Assembly (NCBI GenBank): GCA_002404675.1
Contig: DHKE01000011.1
Location: 1-10,314 of the forward strand
Direction of reading: 5' to 3'
Source: Porphyromonadaceae bacterium UBA4702
GTDB taxonomy: Bacteria > Bacteroidota > Bacteroidia > Bacteroidales > Muribaculaceae
DNA: 10,314 nt
In this document: piece by piece, positions 1 to 7,445 of the stretch
How positions within the stretch are numbered: position 1 is the first letter of the stretch
Layout of the letters: every line of letters starts with the position of its first letter
Position numbers and translations under genes: made by a program
Notes under the pieces: generated by a model
Told to the model about the DNA's origin: nothing
The model's input: the letters and a program-made list of their open reading frames with translations, nothing else
The model's database searches: none

Positions 1-110
1 CAGCCGTGTCCGAAGGGTGTCAAGTACAATCGGTTGAGTTGCAATGACTTGACTGCGGACACGGCACGCCGTGTCCTTACTTTGGCTGCGCCAATTTTGA
101 CACACTCTCC
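1..110 (+). repeat. REPIN/MITE-like palindromic element, copy 1 (left end cut by window)
   Basis: Bases 57-76 form a hairpin with a 9-bp stem (GGACACGGC, AC, GCCGTGTCC). Bases 3-11 (GCCGTGTCC) are the surviving half of a partner hairpin. Between them, 19-25 (GTCAAGT) pairs with 47-53 (ACTTGAC). The right end at 95-110 reads TTTTGACACACTCTCC. Bases 3-81 align without gaps to the reverse complement of the copy at 2137-2322, with about 16 differences in 79 bases, and the right ends are also shared. The element lies downstream of the galactanase stop codon, where its hairpins could also act as a transcription end. The family name is inferred; no transposase is present in the window. Confidence 0.8.
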
Positions 111-157
111 AACCTTGCCGCTGAACGGCTGTTTGGAATAATTACTTAATCGTGTGC

Positions 158-1186
158 CTATTTTGCTTGGCGGAATGCGTCCATGATGACGGTGGGGCGG
201 CGGTTGCGGAACGCGCCGAGTTTGTAGCCGTCCAGCACGCCGTCGGCTTCGGGCGCCCAGTACCATACGCCCCGGCACGCGCCGTTGCATTCGCTCTGGG
301 CTGCGCTTATCAGCGAGGATATGAATTTCTTTCCCTCTTCGGGGGAGTTCGCCTCTACGCCTGTCTCAACTATCATGATGTCAGTGCCGTATTTCGCTTT
401 CAGTGCGCGTATGTTCTCCACGGCGCGGCGCAGCAGTTCCTCCTCGCTGCTGACGCTGCCGCTCTGCATGCTCCATAAGGGGTAGAGGCTCATGCCGATC
501 ATGTCCCATTTCGCGCCGTTGCGCTGCAAGCCGTCGAATATGCGGTTGTACAGCTCGCTGTCGAAGCCGTTGTCGAGGTGGACTATCACTGCCGCGTCGG
601 GGTATACGCTCTTGACGGCATCATATCCGGCGGCGGTGAACCCTGAGTATTGCGGCATCTGTATCTCGGCACGCGCCATATCCCAGAGCATGCCGTGGGT
701 GGTCTCGTTGCCGACCTGCACCCAGCGCACGTCCACGCCGTGGGCGCGGAGCATCTGGAGCGTCGAGGCGGTATGCTCGCGCAGCGCACCGCGCATCTCC
801 TCGTAGCCCATGCCTCGCCAGCGTGCGGGGATATTCTGCTTGGCGGGGTCTGCCCACCAGTCGGAGTAGTGGAAATCGACCATAACAGGCATGTCTGCGT
901 CCTTGGCTCGCAATGCCATGCGCAGCACGTCCTCTGGCGAGCAGAAGCCGTCCGTCGGGTCTACCCATACGCGCAGCCGCACGCCGGTGATGCCGTAGTC
1001 TTTCATCAGGCTGTACAGGTCGCGCTCGCGGCCGGCAGTGTCATAGAATTTCGCGCCTTGGCTCTCGAGGTGAGACACCCCGGATATGTCCGCGCCGAGG
1101 ATGAAGTCATCTTGTGCGGAGAGGTGTGACGAAGCGGCTGCCATGAATGCGGCGGCACACACCAGAAATCGTGTGGTCAGTTTCAT
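158..1186 (-). CDS. Secreted arabinogalactan endo-beta-1,4-galactanase, glycoside hydrolase family 53
   Basis: The 342-residue protein starts with a Sec signal peptide (hydrophobic 7-19, likely cleavage after Ala24 in LSAQ), so it is exported to the periplasm or beyond. It is not a lipoprotein. The rest is one GH53 (beta/alpha)8 barrel: GADISGVSHLE at 31-41, RLRVWVDP at 70-77, VDFHYSDWWADP at 103-114, WVQVGNET at 155-162 with acid/base Glu161, and IMIVETG at 270-276 with nucleophile Glu274. The family cleaves beta-1,4-galactan side chains of pectin or arabinogalactan by a retaining mechanism. Length is normal for a bare catalytic domain with no carbohydrate-binding module. The start lies 10 bases after the Sel1 gene stop, suggesting translation from the same transcript. 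No SusC/SusD pair is adjacent, which is unlike a typical polysaccharide utilisation locus. The family is clear; exact substrate and final location are inferred. Confidence 0.93.
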   Translation of the reverse strand: MKLTTRFLVCAAAFMAAASSHLSAQDDFILGADISGVSHLESQGAKFYDTAGRERDLYSLMKDYGITGVRLRVWVDPTDGFCSPEDVLRMALRAKDADMPVMVDFHYSDWWADPAKQNIPARWRGMGYEEMRGALREHTASTLQMLRAHGVDVRWVQVGNETTHGMLWDMARAEIQMPQYSGFTAAGYDAVKSVYPDAAVIVHLDNGFDSELYNRIFDGLQRNGAKWDMIGMSLYPLWSMQSGSVSSEEELLRRAVENIRALKAKYGTDIMIVETGVEANSPEEGKKFISSLISAAQSECNGACRGVWYWAPEADGVLDGYKLGAFRNRRPTVIMDAFRQAK

Positions 1187-1196
1187 AATCAGATTG

Positions 1197-2408
1197 TTAT
1201 TGAAGTTTTAACATAGTTTCGGCGGCAGTTTGCGCATCGGTGATGCCAGCTCTGGCGGCTTGCTCATACCAGTATTGCTGTGAGCCATTGCGCTGCGTGC
1301 CTGGCGGCAGGGCATCGTCGGGTATCTGCTGCAATGCGTCGGGAAACATATCGAGCATCTCGGCGACGACAAACTGAGCCGGGGCATATCCGGCTGTTGC
1401 AGCGCGGTAGAAGTGGATTATCGAGAGGTTGTGGTCGTATGGCGTGCCGATACCACGCGAACAGGCATCGCCGAGCAACGCTTCGGCGCGGGCATCCCCC
1501 TTTTCGGCGGCTATGCGAAACAGGAACACGCCGACAGTCGGGCCACGGCGCAGGTAATGGCGCAGCCCGAGGCGTACAGCCTCTTCGGGTGGCAGCTGGC
1601 GGTAGCTGTCGCCGCGCAGCGCGAGCAGCTTCAGCTGCGCATCTCCCAGCCCCCGGTCTATGGCGATGGTGTAGAGGGAGTCGGCGCGGAGGGTGTCGCA
1701 AGGCACGCCCTCGCCGCGAGCGTAGAGGTCGCCGAGCATGGCGGAGGCGGTAGCCACGCCGCCGTCGGAGGCACGCCGCAGCCAGTATGCGGCTTTGGCA
1801 TAATCGCGCTCCACGAGTTCCCCCTCGGCGAGCAGCCACCCGAGGTTGTTGTAGCTGCGCACATCGCCGAGCTGCGCAGCCTCTTCTATGAGCGTCAGTG
1901 CGCGGCGGGCGTCACGAGGCACGCCCTCGCCTCGGTAATACTTGAAGCCGAGGTAGTTGAGCGCGGCTGGCGACTTCATGTCGGCGGCACGCTGGAGCAA
2001 CAGCATCGCCACTGTGCTGTCGGCGGCGACCCCGGGCACTCCGCGCTCGAAGACTGCGGAGAGGCGGAACACTTCGGCGGCATCGGCGGTGTCGGCACGC
2101 GCTATCAGGGCGCGGCGCAGCGAGTCTGTGTCAATCGGAGAGTGTGTCAAAATAGGCGTACCACTTTTTTTATGCGCAGCCCAGTAGGGACACGGCGTGC
2201 CGTGTCTGTTATCAAGTTGCTGTAAATCAAATAATTGTATTTGATGCCCTTCGGACACGGCACGCCGTGTCCCTACCTTGCCGCCCCAATCATGCGCAGC
2301 CTGTGCATTTTGGCACACCCCCACGGCATACGTCCTGGGCATAAGCGCGGCTATGACCGCCGCCAGCAACACCAATATGGGACATCTTCTGCTCATGCCG
2401 CAGGTCAT
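1197..2408 (-). CDS. Secreted Sel1-like repeat (TPR-type) protein carrying an in-frame palindromic element
   Basis: 403 residues if started at the ATG that overlaps the porX stop (ATGA, 2405-2408); an ATG at 2396 gives 399 residues and a cleaner signal peptide. Residues 5-28 look like a Sec signal peptide (ILVLLAAVIAAL core, likely cleavage after TYA at 28). Residues 30-91 are encoded by the repeat element at 2137-2322 and have low-complexity, non-family sequence. From about 105 to the end there are about six Sel1-like helical repeats, for example LGFKYYRGEGVPRDARRAL at 153-171, LGDLYARGEGVPCDTLRA at 225-242 and LLGDACSRGIGTPYD at 311-325. Such repeats normally form a solenoid for protein-protein contacts; there is no catalytic motif. 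Coupling to porX suggests a role in the same envelope process, but the specific function is unknown. Without the insert the protein would read directly from signal peptide into IDTDSLRR. Confidence 0.8.
   Translation of the reverse strand: MTCGMSRRCPILVLLAAVIAALMPRTYAVGVCQNAQAAHDWGGKVGTRRAVSEGHQIQLFDLQQLDNRHGTPCPYWAAHKKSGTPILTHSPIDTDSLRRALIARADTADAAEVFRLSAVFERGVPGVAADSTVAMLLLQRAADMKSPAALNYLGFKYYRGEGVPRDARRALTLIEEAAQLGDVRSYNNLGWLLAEGELVERDYAKAAYWLRRASDGGVATASAMLGDLYARGEGVPCDTLRADSLYTIAIDRGLGDAQLKLLALRGDSYRQLPPEEAVRLGLRHYLRRGPTVGVFLFRIAAEKGDARAEALLGDACSRGIGTPYDHNLSIIHFYRAATAGYAPAQFVVAEMLDMFPDALQQIPDDALPPGTQRNGSQQYWYEQAARAGITDAQTAAETMLKLQ
2137..2322 (-). repeat. REPIN/MITE-like palindromic element, copy 2, inside the Sel1 gene
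   Basis: Two 23-base arms at 2184-2206 and 2254-2276 are exact reverse complements of each other, and each folds on itself around GACACGGC and GCCGTGTC. The 47-base spacer has its own hairpin, ATCAAATA (2226-2233) against TATTTGAT (2238-2245). The outer ends are imperfect inverted repeats: GAGAGTGTGTCAAAAT at 2138-2153 against ATTTTGGCACACCCCC at 2307-2322. ATGCGCAGCC is also directly repeated at 2172-2181 and 2292-2301. The length of about 186 bases is divisible by three and no stop occurs in the gene frame. No clear target-site duplication is visible; the exact ends are uncertain by a few bases. Confidence 0.82.
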
Positions 2409-3940
2409 TTCGGGGACATCGTCACAAGCGGCACGAGCATCTCCTCCATGGAAATGCCGCCGTGCTGGAATGTCCCGGTATAGTACTGCACATAGTAGTT
2501 GTAGTTGTTGGGGTAGGAGAAGAAGTCCTCGTTCAGGGCATAGATGAACTCGCTGGAGACGTTGGGCGAGGGCAGCCCGAAGCGTTTGGGCTGGTGCATC
2601 TCGTATACCTGCTTGGCGTTGTATTTCAGGTTCTTGCCCACCTTGTAGCGCAGGTTGGTGTTGGTGTTCTTGTCGCCGACTACCTTGATAGGCTTGTCCA
2701 CGCGGATAGTGCCGTGGTCGGTGGTCAGCACAACTTTGTAGCCCATTGCGGCGATGCGGCGGAAGAGGTCGAGCGCCGATGAGTGGCGGAACCACGATTC
2801 GGTCAGCGAGCGGTAGGCGGCATCGGAGTTCGCGAGTTCGCGTATCATCTTCGACTCGGTGCGGGCGTGTGAGAGCATGTCGATAAAGTTGAGGACAACG
2901 ACATTCAGGTCGTTGTCTTTCAGGTCGTTGATGCGCTGCAGAAACTTCTCGCAGGAAACGGAGTCGTTCAGCTTGGTATACGAATATTTGTCCTTGCGGC
3001 GGAAGCGGGCGAGCTGCGTCCCCACGAGTTCCCCCTCGTGCACGTTCAGCCCCTCGTTCTCGTCTTCCTCGACCCAGTACTGGGGGTACATCGAGGCGAT
3101 CTGCGCAGGCATCAGGCCGGCGAAAATGGCGTTGCGGGCATACTGCGTCGAGGTGGGGAGAATGGCTGTGTACAGGTCTTCGGAGATGTCGAACATTTCC
3201 GCCATGAGCGGCTGCACCACGCGCCACTGGTCGAGTCGGAAATTGTCAATGAGTATGAAGAAGGCTTTCTCGCCCTTGTCTAGCATCGGGAACAGCATGT
3301 GCTTGAAGATGTCAGGGCTCATGAGCGGGCGCGTCTCGGCGTTGACCCACTCCTCGTAGTTGCGCTTGACAAACTTGCAGAAGCCGGCGTTGGCGTCGCG
3401 TTTCTGCATCAGCAGCATCTCGTCGAGGTTGGACTCCGCGTCGGCGAGCTTCAGCTCCCAGAACACGAGCTGGCGGTAGATGTCCATCCATTCGGTGAGC
3501 GCGGCGGCTTGGTTGATCTGCAGCGCAATCTTTCCGAAGTCCTGCTGGTAGCTTGTCGAGGCCTGTGCTGCCACCAGCTCGCCGCTGTGCAGGTTCTTTT
3601 TGAGCGACAGCAGTATCTGCATCGGGTTGACCGGCTTGATGAGGTAGTCGGAGATTTTGTTGCCGATAGCCTGGTTCATCAGGTTCTCCTCCTCGGACTT
3701 GGTAATCATGATTACGGGAATGTCCGGGTGCGCGTGGTTGATGCGTTCGAGGGTCTCGAGGCCGGAAAGGCCGGGCATGTTCTCGTCGAGCATTATGAGC
3801 GAGAATTTCTCGTTGTCGAGGGCATCGAGGGCATCGCGTCCGTTGCTGACGGTCACGACATCGTAGCCCTTGTTTTTCAGGAACAATATATGGGGTTTCA
3901 GCAAATCGATTTCATCGTCTGCCCAAAGGATGCGGTCCAT
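2405..3940 (-). CDS. porX: PorX: response regulator with C-terminal PglZ phosphodiesterase domain
   Basis: 511 residues, the usual PorX length. Residues 1-120 are a CheY-like receiver: acidic pair Asp8/Asp9, phospho-acceptor Asp52 in MLDENMPG, Thr80 and Lys102 in IKPVNP. A helical linker follows (about 125-200), then a PglZ domain of the alkaline-phosphatase superfamily (about 210-511). Candidate metal and active-site residues are Asp232 (FILIDNFRLDQW), Thr263/Thr265 (LPTSTQYARN), Asp354 and His358 (FIDMLSH), Asp408 and His409 (TTDHG) and His493 (FQHGG). In Porphyromonas gingivalis PorX works with the sensor PorY and sigma factor SigP to control T9SS genes, and its PglZ domain is reported to cleave oligonucleotides. 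No DNA-binding domain is present and no sensor kinase is adjacent. It starts 26 bases after the PorW-like gene and overlaps the Sel1 gene by ATGA. All key residues appear intact. Confidence 0.93.
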   Translation of the reverse strand: MDRILWADDEIDLLKPHILFLKNKGYDVVTVSNGRDALDALDNEKFSLIMLDENMPGLSGLETLERINHAHPDIPVIMITKSEEENLMNQAIGNKISDYLIKPVNPMQILLSLKKNLHSGELVAAQASTSYQQDFGKIALQINQAAALTEWMDIYRQLVFWELKLADAESNLDEMLLMQKRDANAGFCKFVKRNYEEWVNAETRPLMSPDIFKHMLFPMLDKGEKAFFILIDNFRLDQWRVVQPLMAEMFDISEDLYTAILPTSTQYARNAIFAGLMPAQIASMYPQYWVEEDENEGLNVHEGELVGTQLARFRRKDKYSYTKLNDSVSCEKFLQRINDLKDNDLNVVVLNFIDMLSHARTESKMIRELANSDAAYRSLTESWFRHSSALDLFRRIAAMGYKVVLTTDHGTIRVDKPIKVVGDKNTNTNLRYKVGKNLKYNAKQVYEMHQPKRFGLPSPNVSSEFIYALNEDFFSYPNNYNYYVQYYTGTFQHGGISMEEMLVPLVTMSPK

Positions 3941-3966
3941 AGTAAAAAGCGTTAACGGTTGTTATG

Positions 3967-6900
3967 TCATTGCTCAGCCGGAGCAGCTTCCTCTTCCGGC
4001 TGTGTAGGTTCTTGTGCCGCTTCTTGTTGCGGCGTTTCGGCGGGAGTCTCCTGCGGAGTCTCTCCGGGCGTTTCCTCTTGCGGAGTTTCTGCCGGTTCGG
4101 ACGAAGGCTCTTCTGCCGGAGTTTCAGCGGGTTCAGCCGCTTGTTCGGCAGCGGTTTCGGGCGTTGGCTCGTCGGTTGCGTCAGGCTCTGCGGCATCGTC
4201 TGCCGTGCCTGCGACAGCCTCTTCCGTCTGCTCGACGGTGGCCTTCTCCTCGTAGCGGAAGTATTCATCGAAAGAACGTCCCTCGCGCAGCAACAGTTCA
4301 AAGTTGGGGCGGCTTATCATGATAGGGCGCACAGCCTCTGGCAATACCGGCTGCGGGGCTTGTGCCATGACAGTGCGGTAATGCTCCAGCTGACGCACGT
4401 TGGCAAAGCCCTTGACTATCAGCAGACCTACGTTGCCGAAAGCCATCTGCTCCAAGTCGAAGTCTTGTGTGGTGAATGTCGAGAAGTTGAAGCGCGCCAC
4501 GTCGTACAGCAGCTGGTTGGAGTTGATGGAGTCCCGGGGGAAGGCCAGCACGAGATACTGCGGCGAGTTGGGGTCATGCTCGAAGTTAGCGGGCTGCCCG
4601 TTTGCATCCGTAGGCGTGTCGCCGCCGTCAGCCGTGAGACGGGTGTCCCACAGCATGCCGCGGCTGTTGCCCATGCCGCCCTTGATGGTCATCCCCTGCT
4701 TCAGGTTTTTCAGCATGCCCGAAGCCATGTCGGTCATGTCGGTGTCAGGCCATTTCTCGAGGAGCTCCTGCAGCCGCTCGCGGAATTTCTCTGTGTTGCC
4801 CTCGGTGACATAGCTCAGCGCGTCGAGGAACACGAATTTCGGCATCAGCGGCGACAGCGGGTATTCCTCCGTCACGTCAGCCACGAGCGAGCGCACGCGC
4901 TTGTTCTCGTTGTTCAGGTACGCCTGGTATGTCTCGGCATACATCTCCTCCTGACGTATGTACATACGCCGCAGGTTGTTGAAATATGAAGGGTCTGCCA
5001 TGGCCTTGCCGTAGGTGCTTTCGGCGAAGTCGGTCAGTATCTTGCTGCGCCAGCGTTCAGCCTCGGCGGTGTCCTCCTCGCGCACAGCCATGAGGTACAT
5101 GTTGTAGTAAACGTCGAGGCGGTAGATGTTGTCGGGATAGCTCTCCTCGAGGCGGTTGAACTCGTTGCGGGCCGAGGGGTAGTCGTCGAGCTTGTCCTTG
5201 AGTATCACGCCCATGTTGTAGAGGCCTTCCTGTATGATGTCGTTGCAGTTCTGTATTTCCTCTTCGGTCTTGGGTATCTGCGCCAGGTAGTACTCTATGT
5301 TGTGCGGGTCGGAGGCGGCGTTGATGCTGTCGGCCGCGGCACGCTCCTCGGGCGAGGCGTTGGCGAGAGAGTCCGTCACTTCGCTGTCGGTGTCGGAGAT
5401 GTCGTCGAGCGAGAACGTGTTCTTGTTGCGCCGCCGCCAGTCGTCCTCAAGCTTGCGTGCGCCCCACCGCTTCTGGAACTCCTGCTTGCCGGCGTTCTTG
5501 GCTTGCGTGTTGTAGAAATACCACGACTTGTCGTTGTTCATCTGGTACTGCGTCGGGGCGTTCTTGTTGGTGTTCTGGTCGCCCTTGGCGCGTTGTTCGG
5601 CGAGGTATTCCTCACGCTTGGCGGCATCCTGCTCCTCCTTCTCGCGCTTCTTCAGCTCGTCCACGAGCTTCTGGCACGCCTTCTCCTGCTCCTCCGGGGT
5701 CATCTTGGCGAGCGTGAGCAGCGAGTCCTGCAGGTGGACGTTGCCGGCGTAGGTGCTCAGTTCGTCCAGCACATCGCTGCGCCGCTTCAGCACCTTGTAG
5801 TCAGGATAGTTGTCGTTGAGCTGCGGTATGGCCTCAGAATAGAGGGGCTGCGCCTTGACATAGTCGCCCATGGTGAAGTATATGCCGCCCAGAGCCACCT
5901 GCGCCAACGCCTTGTCGATGCCGTTGCGCGTCGATTTCTCGATGGCGAGCGCATAGTTCTTGATAGCCTCCGTGCTGTCGCGCCGCGACAGGTAGAGGTT
6001 GCCGATAGCATAGTATATCTGGTCTAGATACTCGTTGTTGCGGCCATAGCGGGCCATGCGCCTCAACGCGCTGACCTCGCCCTTGATGTCCGTGCCGGTG
6101 AATACTTCGCTCTGCTTGATGCGGGCGTTGAACTTGGCGCGGTATGGCGTTGACGCGCCTCCTCCGGCCTTCTGGTATGCATAGTAGGCCTTGCTCTTGT
6201 CGCCGAGGCGCGAGTATACCTGCCCCAACAGGAAGTACTGGCGGTTGCGCTGTGTGCCGTGGCTCCCCTCGGCAGCGCGTTGCAGGTAGGGGACAGCCTG
6301 CTCCAGCCGCCCGGCACGGACGGCGAGGTCTGCCTGTACCACGTCATACTGATGTCGCAGCGACTTGCTTGTCAGCCGCCGCTCGTCTATCTTTTGCAGG
6401 ATGTTCTCCGCTTCATACAGCCAGTCCATGGCGCAGTATGACCACGCCTCCCACAGCTGTGCCTCCGTCACCGTCTGCGGCAGCCAGGTGAAGTGCTTCC
6501 CGATGTAGAAGAACGTCGCTGCCGCGCCCAGGAAGTCGCCGCCGAGGAACTGGCTCTTGCCCATGAGCATCCACGCATTGTGCAGGAACGGGTTGAACTC
6601 GTCCCGGGCGCGGAACTCCTTCTCCTTCTTCGATCCGGACTTTTTCGCCGGCTTCTTCTTGATGGAGTGGAGCTGTATGGCCTTCTGCATCTTCTCGATA
6701 GTGCGCTTGAAATCGCCCTGCGGCTGCGGCAGCTTGCTGTTGGCACGTGCCTCCGCCGGGTGCATCATGACGGTGCGCGTATAGTCGTCCTCGTAGCCCT
6801 GCTCCATGGTCTTGAGCGTCTCTATGTAGTGCTGCGAGCCGTTGAAATACACGTTGTAGCGGGTATTGAACGCCTGCCAGTTGCGTGACAAGGCGGTGTT

Positions 6901-7002
6901 CTTCTTCGTGGAACAGGCGCACAGGAACGCCAGCACAGCTGCGCACAGCAGTGCCAACGAGGCGTATCGCACACGAAGCGTTCCTCCGCTCTTGGTCTTC
7001 AT
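3967..7002 (-). CDS. porW: PorW/SprE-like TPR lipoprotein (type IX secretion/gliding family)
   Basis: 1011 residues. The ATG at 7002 is chosen because it directly precedes a lipoprotein signal: basic start, hydrophobic 13-27, lipobox LCAC with Cys30; upstream in-frame codons overlap the SemiSWEET gene. The mature N-terminus CSTKKNTALSRNWQAFNTRY and the YNVYFNG segment that follows are typical of the PorW/SprE family. TPR-like helical repeats fill about 140-400 (for example LLGQVYSRLGDKSKAYYAYQKA at 258-279 and ALGGIYFTMGDYVKAQPLY at 370-388), with more helices at about 590-760. Residues 438-475 are a charged coiled-coil-like segment. Residues 924-1011 are an acidic Pro/Glu/Thr/Ala tail with ETPQE-like repeats. 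Family members are outer-membrane lipoproteins facing the periplasm, needed for T9SS assembly in P. gingivalis and for gliding in Flavobacterium. Adjacent porX supports the call. Whether this organism has a complete T9SS cannot be told here. Confidence 0.8.
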   Translation of the reverse strand: MKTKSGGTLRVRYASLALLCAAVLAFLCACSTKKNTALSRNWQAFNTRYNVYFNGSQHYIETLKTMEQGYEDDYTRTVMMHPAEARANSKLPQPQGDFKRTIEKMQKAIQLHSIKKKPAKKSGSKKEKEFRARDEFNPFLHNAWMLMGKSQFLGGDFLGAAATFFYIGKHFTWLPQTVTEAQLWEAWSYCAMDWLYEAENILQKIDERRLTSKSLRHQYDVVQADLAVRAGRLEQAVPYLQRAAEGSHGTQRNRQYFLLGQVYSRLGDKSKAYYAYQKAGGGASTPYRAKFNARIKQSEVFTGTDIKGEVSALRRMARYGRNNEYLDQIYYAIGNLYLSRRDSTEAIKNYALAIEKSTRNGIDKALAQVALGGIYFTMGDYVKAQPLYSEAIPQLNDNYPDYKVLKRRSDVLDELSTYAGNVHLQDSLLTLAKMTPEEQEKACQKLVDELKKREKEEQDAAKREEYLAEQRAKGDQNTNKNAPTQYQMNNDKSWYFYNTQAKNAGKQEFQKRWGARKLEDDWRRRNKNTFSLDDISDTDSEVTDSLANASPEERAAADSINAASDPHNIEYYLAQIPKTEEEIQNCNDIIQEGLYNMGVILKDKLDDYPSARNEFNRLEESYPDNIYRLDVYYNMYLMAVREEDTAEAERWRSKILTDFAESTYGKAMADPSYFNNLRRMYIRQEEMYAETYQAYLNNENKRVRSLVADVTEEYPLSPLMPKFVFLDALSYVTEGNTEKFRERLQELLEKWPDTDMTDMASGMLKNLKQGMTIKGGMGNSRGMLWDTRLTADGGDTPTDANGQPANFEHDPNSPQYLVLAFPRDSINSNQLLYDVARFNFSTFTTQDFDLEQMAFGNVGLLIVKGFANVRQLEHYRTVMAQAPQPVLPEAVRPIMISRPNFELLLREGRSFDEYFRYEEKATVEQTEEAVAGTADDAAEPDATDEPTPETAAEQAAEPAETPAEEPSSEPAETPQEETPGETPQETPAETPQQEAAQEPTQPEEEAAPAEQ
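3970..4233 (-). repeat. Acidic Pro/Glu/Thr-rich repeat tract coding the PorW C-terminal tail
   Basis: This part of the PorW-like gene encodes residues 924-1011, a disordered, strongly acidic tail made of degenerate units such as AETPQEETP, GETPQETP and AEEPSSEP. The short-period repetition at DNA level makes length variation between strains likely. A role as a flexible periplasmic spacer or peptidoglycan-proximal tail is inference only. Confidence 0.7.
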
Positions 7003-7040
7003 CTTATGGATAACGTCATGCGGCGGCTGATTATTGCCTG

Positions 7041-7325
7041 TTATTCGCGCCGTTTGCCGCGCCTGCGGAAATGGTCGTTGTACACCTTGATGCCGAATAT
7101 GACCGCGCTGCACAGGAATGTTATGCTGTTGGTGACCACCAGCGGAATGTTGCTGATAGCGACACCCTGAATGACGAAGAACAGCGCGCCGAGTCCCATG
7201 AGCAGGAACGTCGGCACGGCGATGCTGTCTGTCTCGCGGGTACGGATAGTGTACACGGCTTGCGGCAGGTAGCCGAAAATCATGCATATCGCCGCTATCG
7301 TCCCGGCCACTGATGCTATGTCCAT
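7041..7325 (-). CDS. SemiSWEET-like PQ-loop sugar transporter
   Basis: 94 residues, three predicted membrane helices (about 5-23, 37-54 and 58-80) and a basic C-terminal tail (HFRRRGKRRE). The PQ motif is at Pro21-Gln22 in FGYLPQ, and the TM3 segment VTNSITFLCSAVIFG (64-78) carries the conserved Asn of the family at 66. SemiSWEETs are half-transporters that dimerise in the inner membrane and pass mono- or disaccharides down a gradient. The ATG at 7325 gives the usual bacterial SemiSWEET length with an N-terminus ending just before TM1; in-frame upstream ATGs at 7388 and 7442 would add a non-family leader. It lies 38 bases upstream of the PorW-like gene and is probably the first gene of the minus-strand transcript. 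The substrate is unknown. Confidence 0.88.
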   Translation of the reverse strand: MDIASVAGTIAAICMIFGYLPQAVYTIRTRETDSIAVPTFLLMGLGALFFVIQGVAISNIPLVVTNSITFLCSAVIFGIKVYNDHFRRRGKRRE

Positions 7326-7338
7326 TGATCCTGAAATT

Positions 7339-7350
7339 TGGTATATACCA
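7339..7350. promoter_or_regulatory. 12-base perfect palindrome upstream of the SemiSWEET gene
   Basis: TGGTATATACCA is a perfect 12-base palindrome, 13 bases before the chosen SemiSWEET start. Its position would suit an operator for the operon, but no matching promoter was recognised next to it and palindromes of this size occur by chance. Confidence 0.3.
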
Positions 7351-7445
7351 TGTAACGTGCCCACCCCCAACATCGTATAACCATTCTTGCAGGGCTTGGG
7401 ATAACCAGCGTAACAACATAAACGGATTAAGGCGTTACACACGCA

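Noticed and set aside
117..129. Small hairpin GCCG-CTGAA-CGGC after the galactanase as a terminator.
   Set aside because: The stem is only four pairs and no T-run follows on the minus strand; the neighbouring repeat hairpin is a better candidate for transcript end.
2184..2276. Paired palindromic repeats considered as a mini CRISPR array.
   Set aside because: The two arms are inverted rather than direct repeats, there is only one spacer, and the second copy has the same spacer sequence in diverged form. No cas genes are present.
2137..2322. Sel1 gene considered as a pseudogene disrupted by the insertion.
   Set aside because: The insert is a multiple of three and stop-free, and both the signal peptide and the downstream repeats remain in one frame, so the gene is still open.
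2405..3227. Reading frame that would extend the Sel1 protein upstream to 676 residues.
   Set aside because: The upstream part overlaps the PglZ coding region of PorX in another frame and is a low-complexity His/Arg/Pro-rich translation. The overlapping ATGA start followed by a signal peptide is far better.
3964..4989. Open plus-strand frame of 341 codons opposite the PorW-like gene.
   Set aside because: It is a shadow of GC-rich, repetitive minus-strand coding sequence; the product is Leu/Arg/Cys-rich without domain or start context.
7003..7419. Extended PorW start giving 1150 residues.
   Set aside because: The added 139 residues run antiparallel-free through the SemiSWEET gene in another frame and put the lipoprotein signal in the interior. 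The ATG at 7002 gives a normal lipobox.
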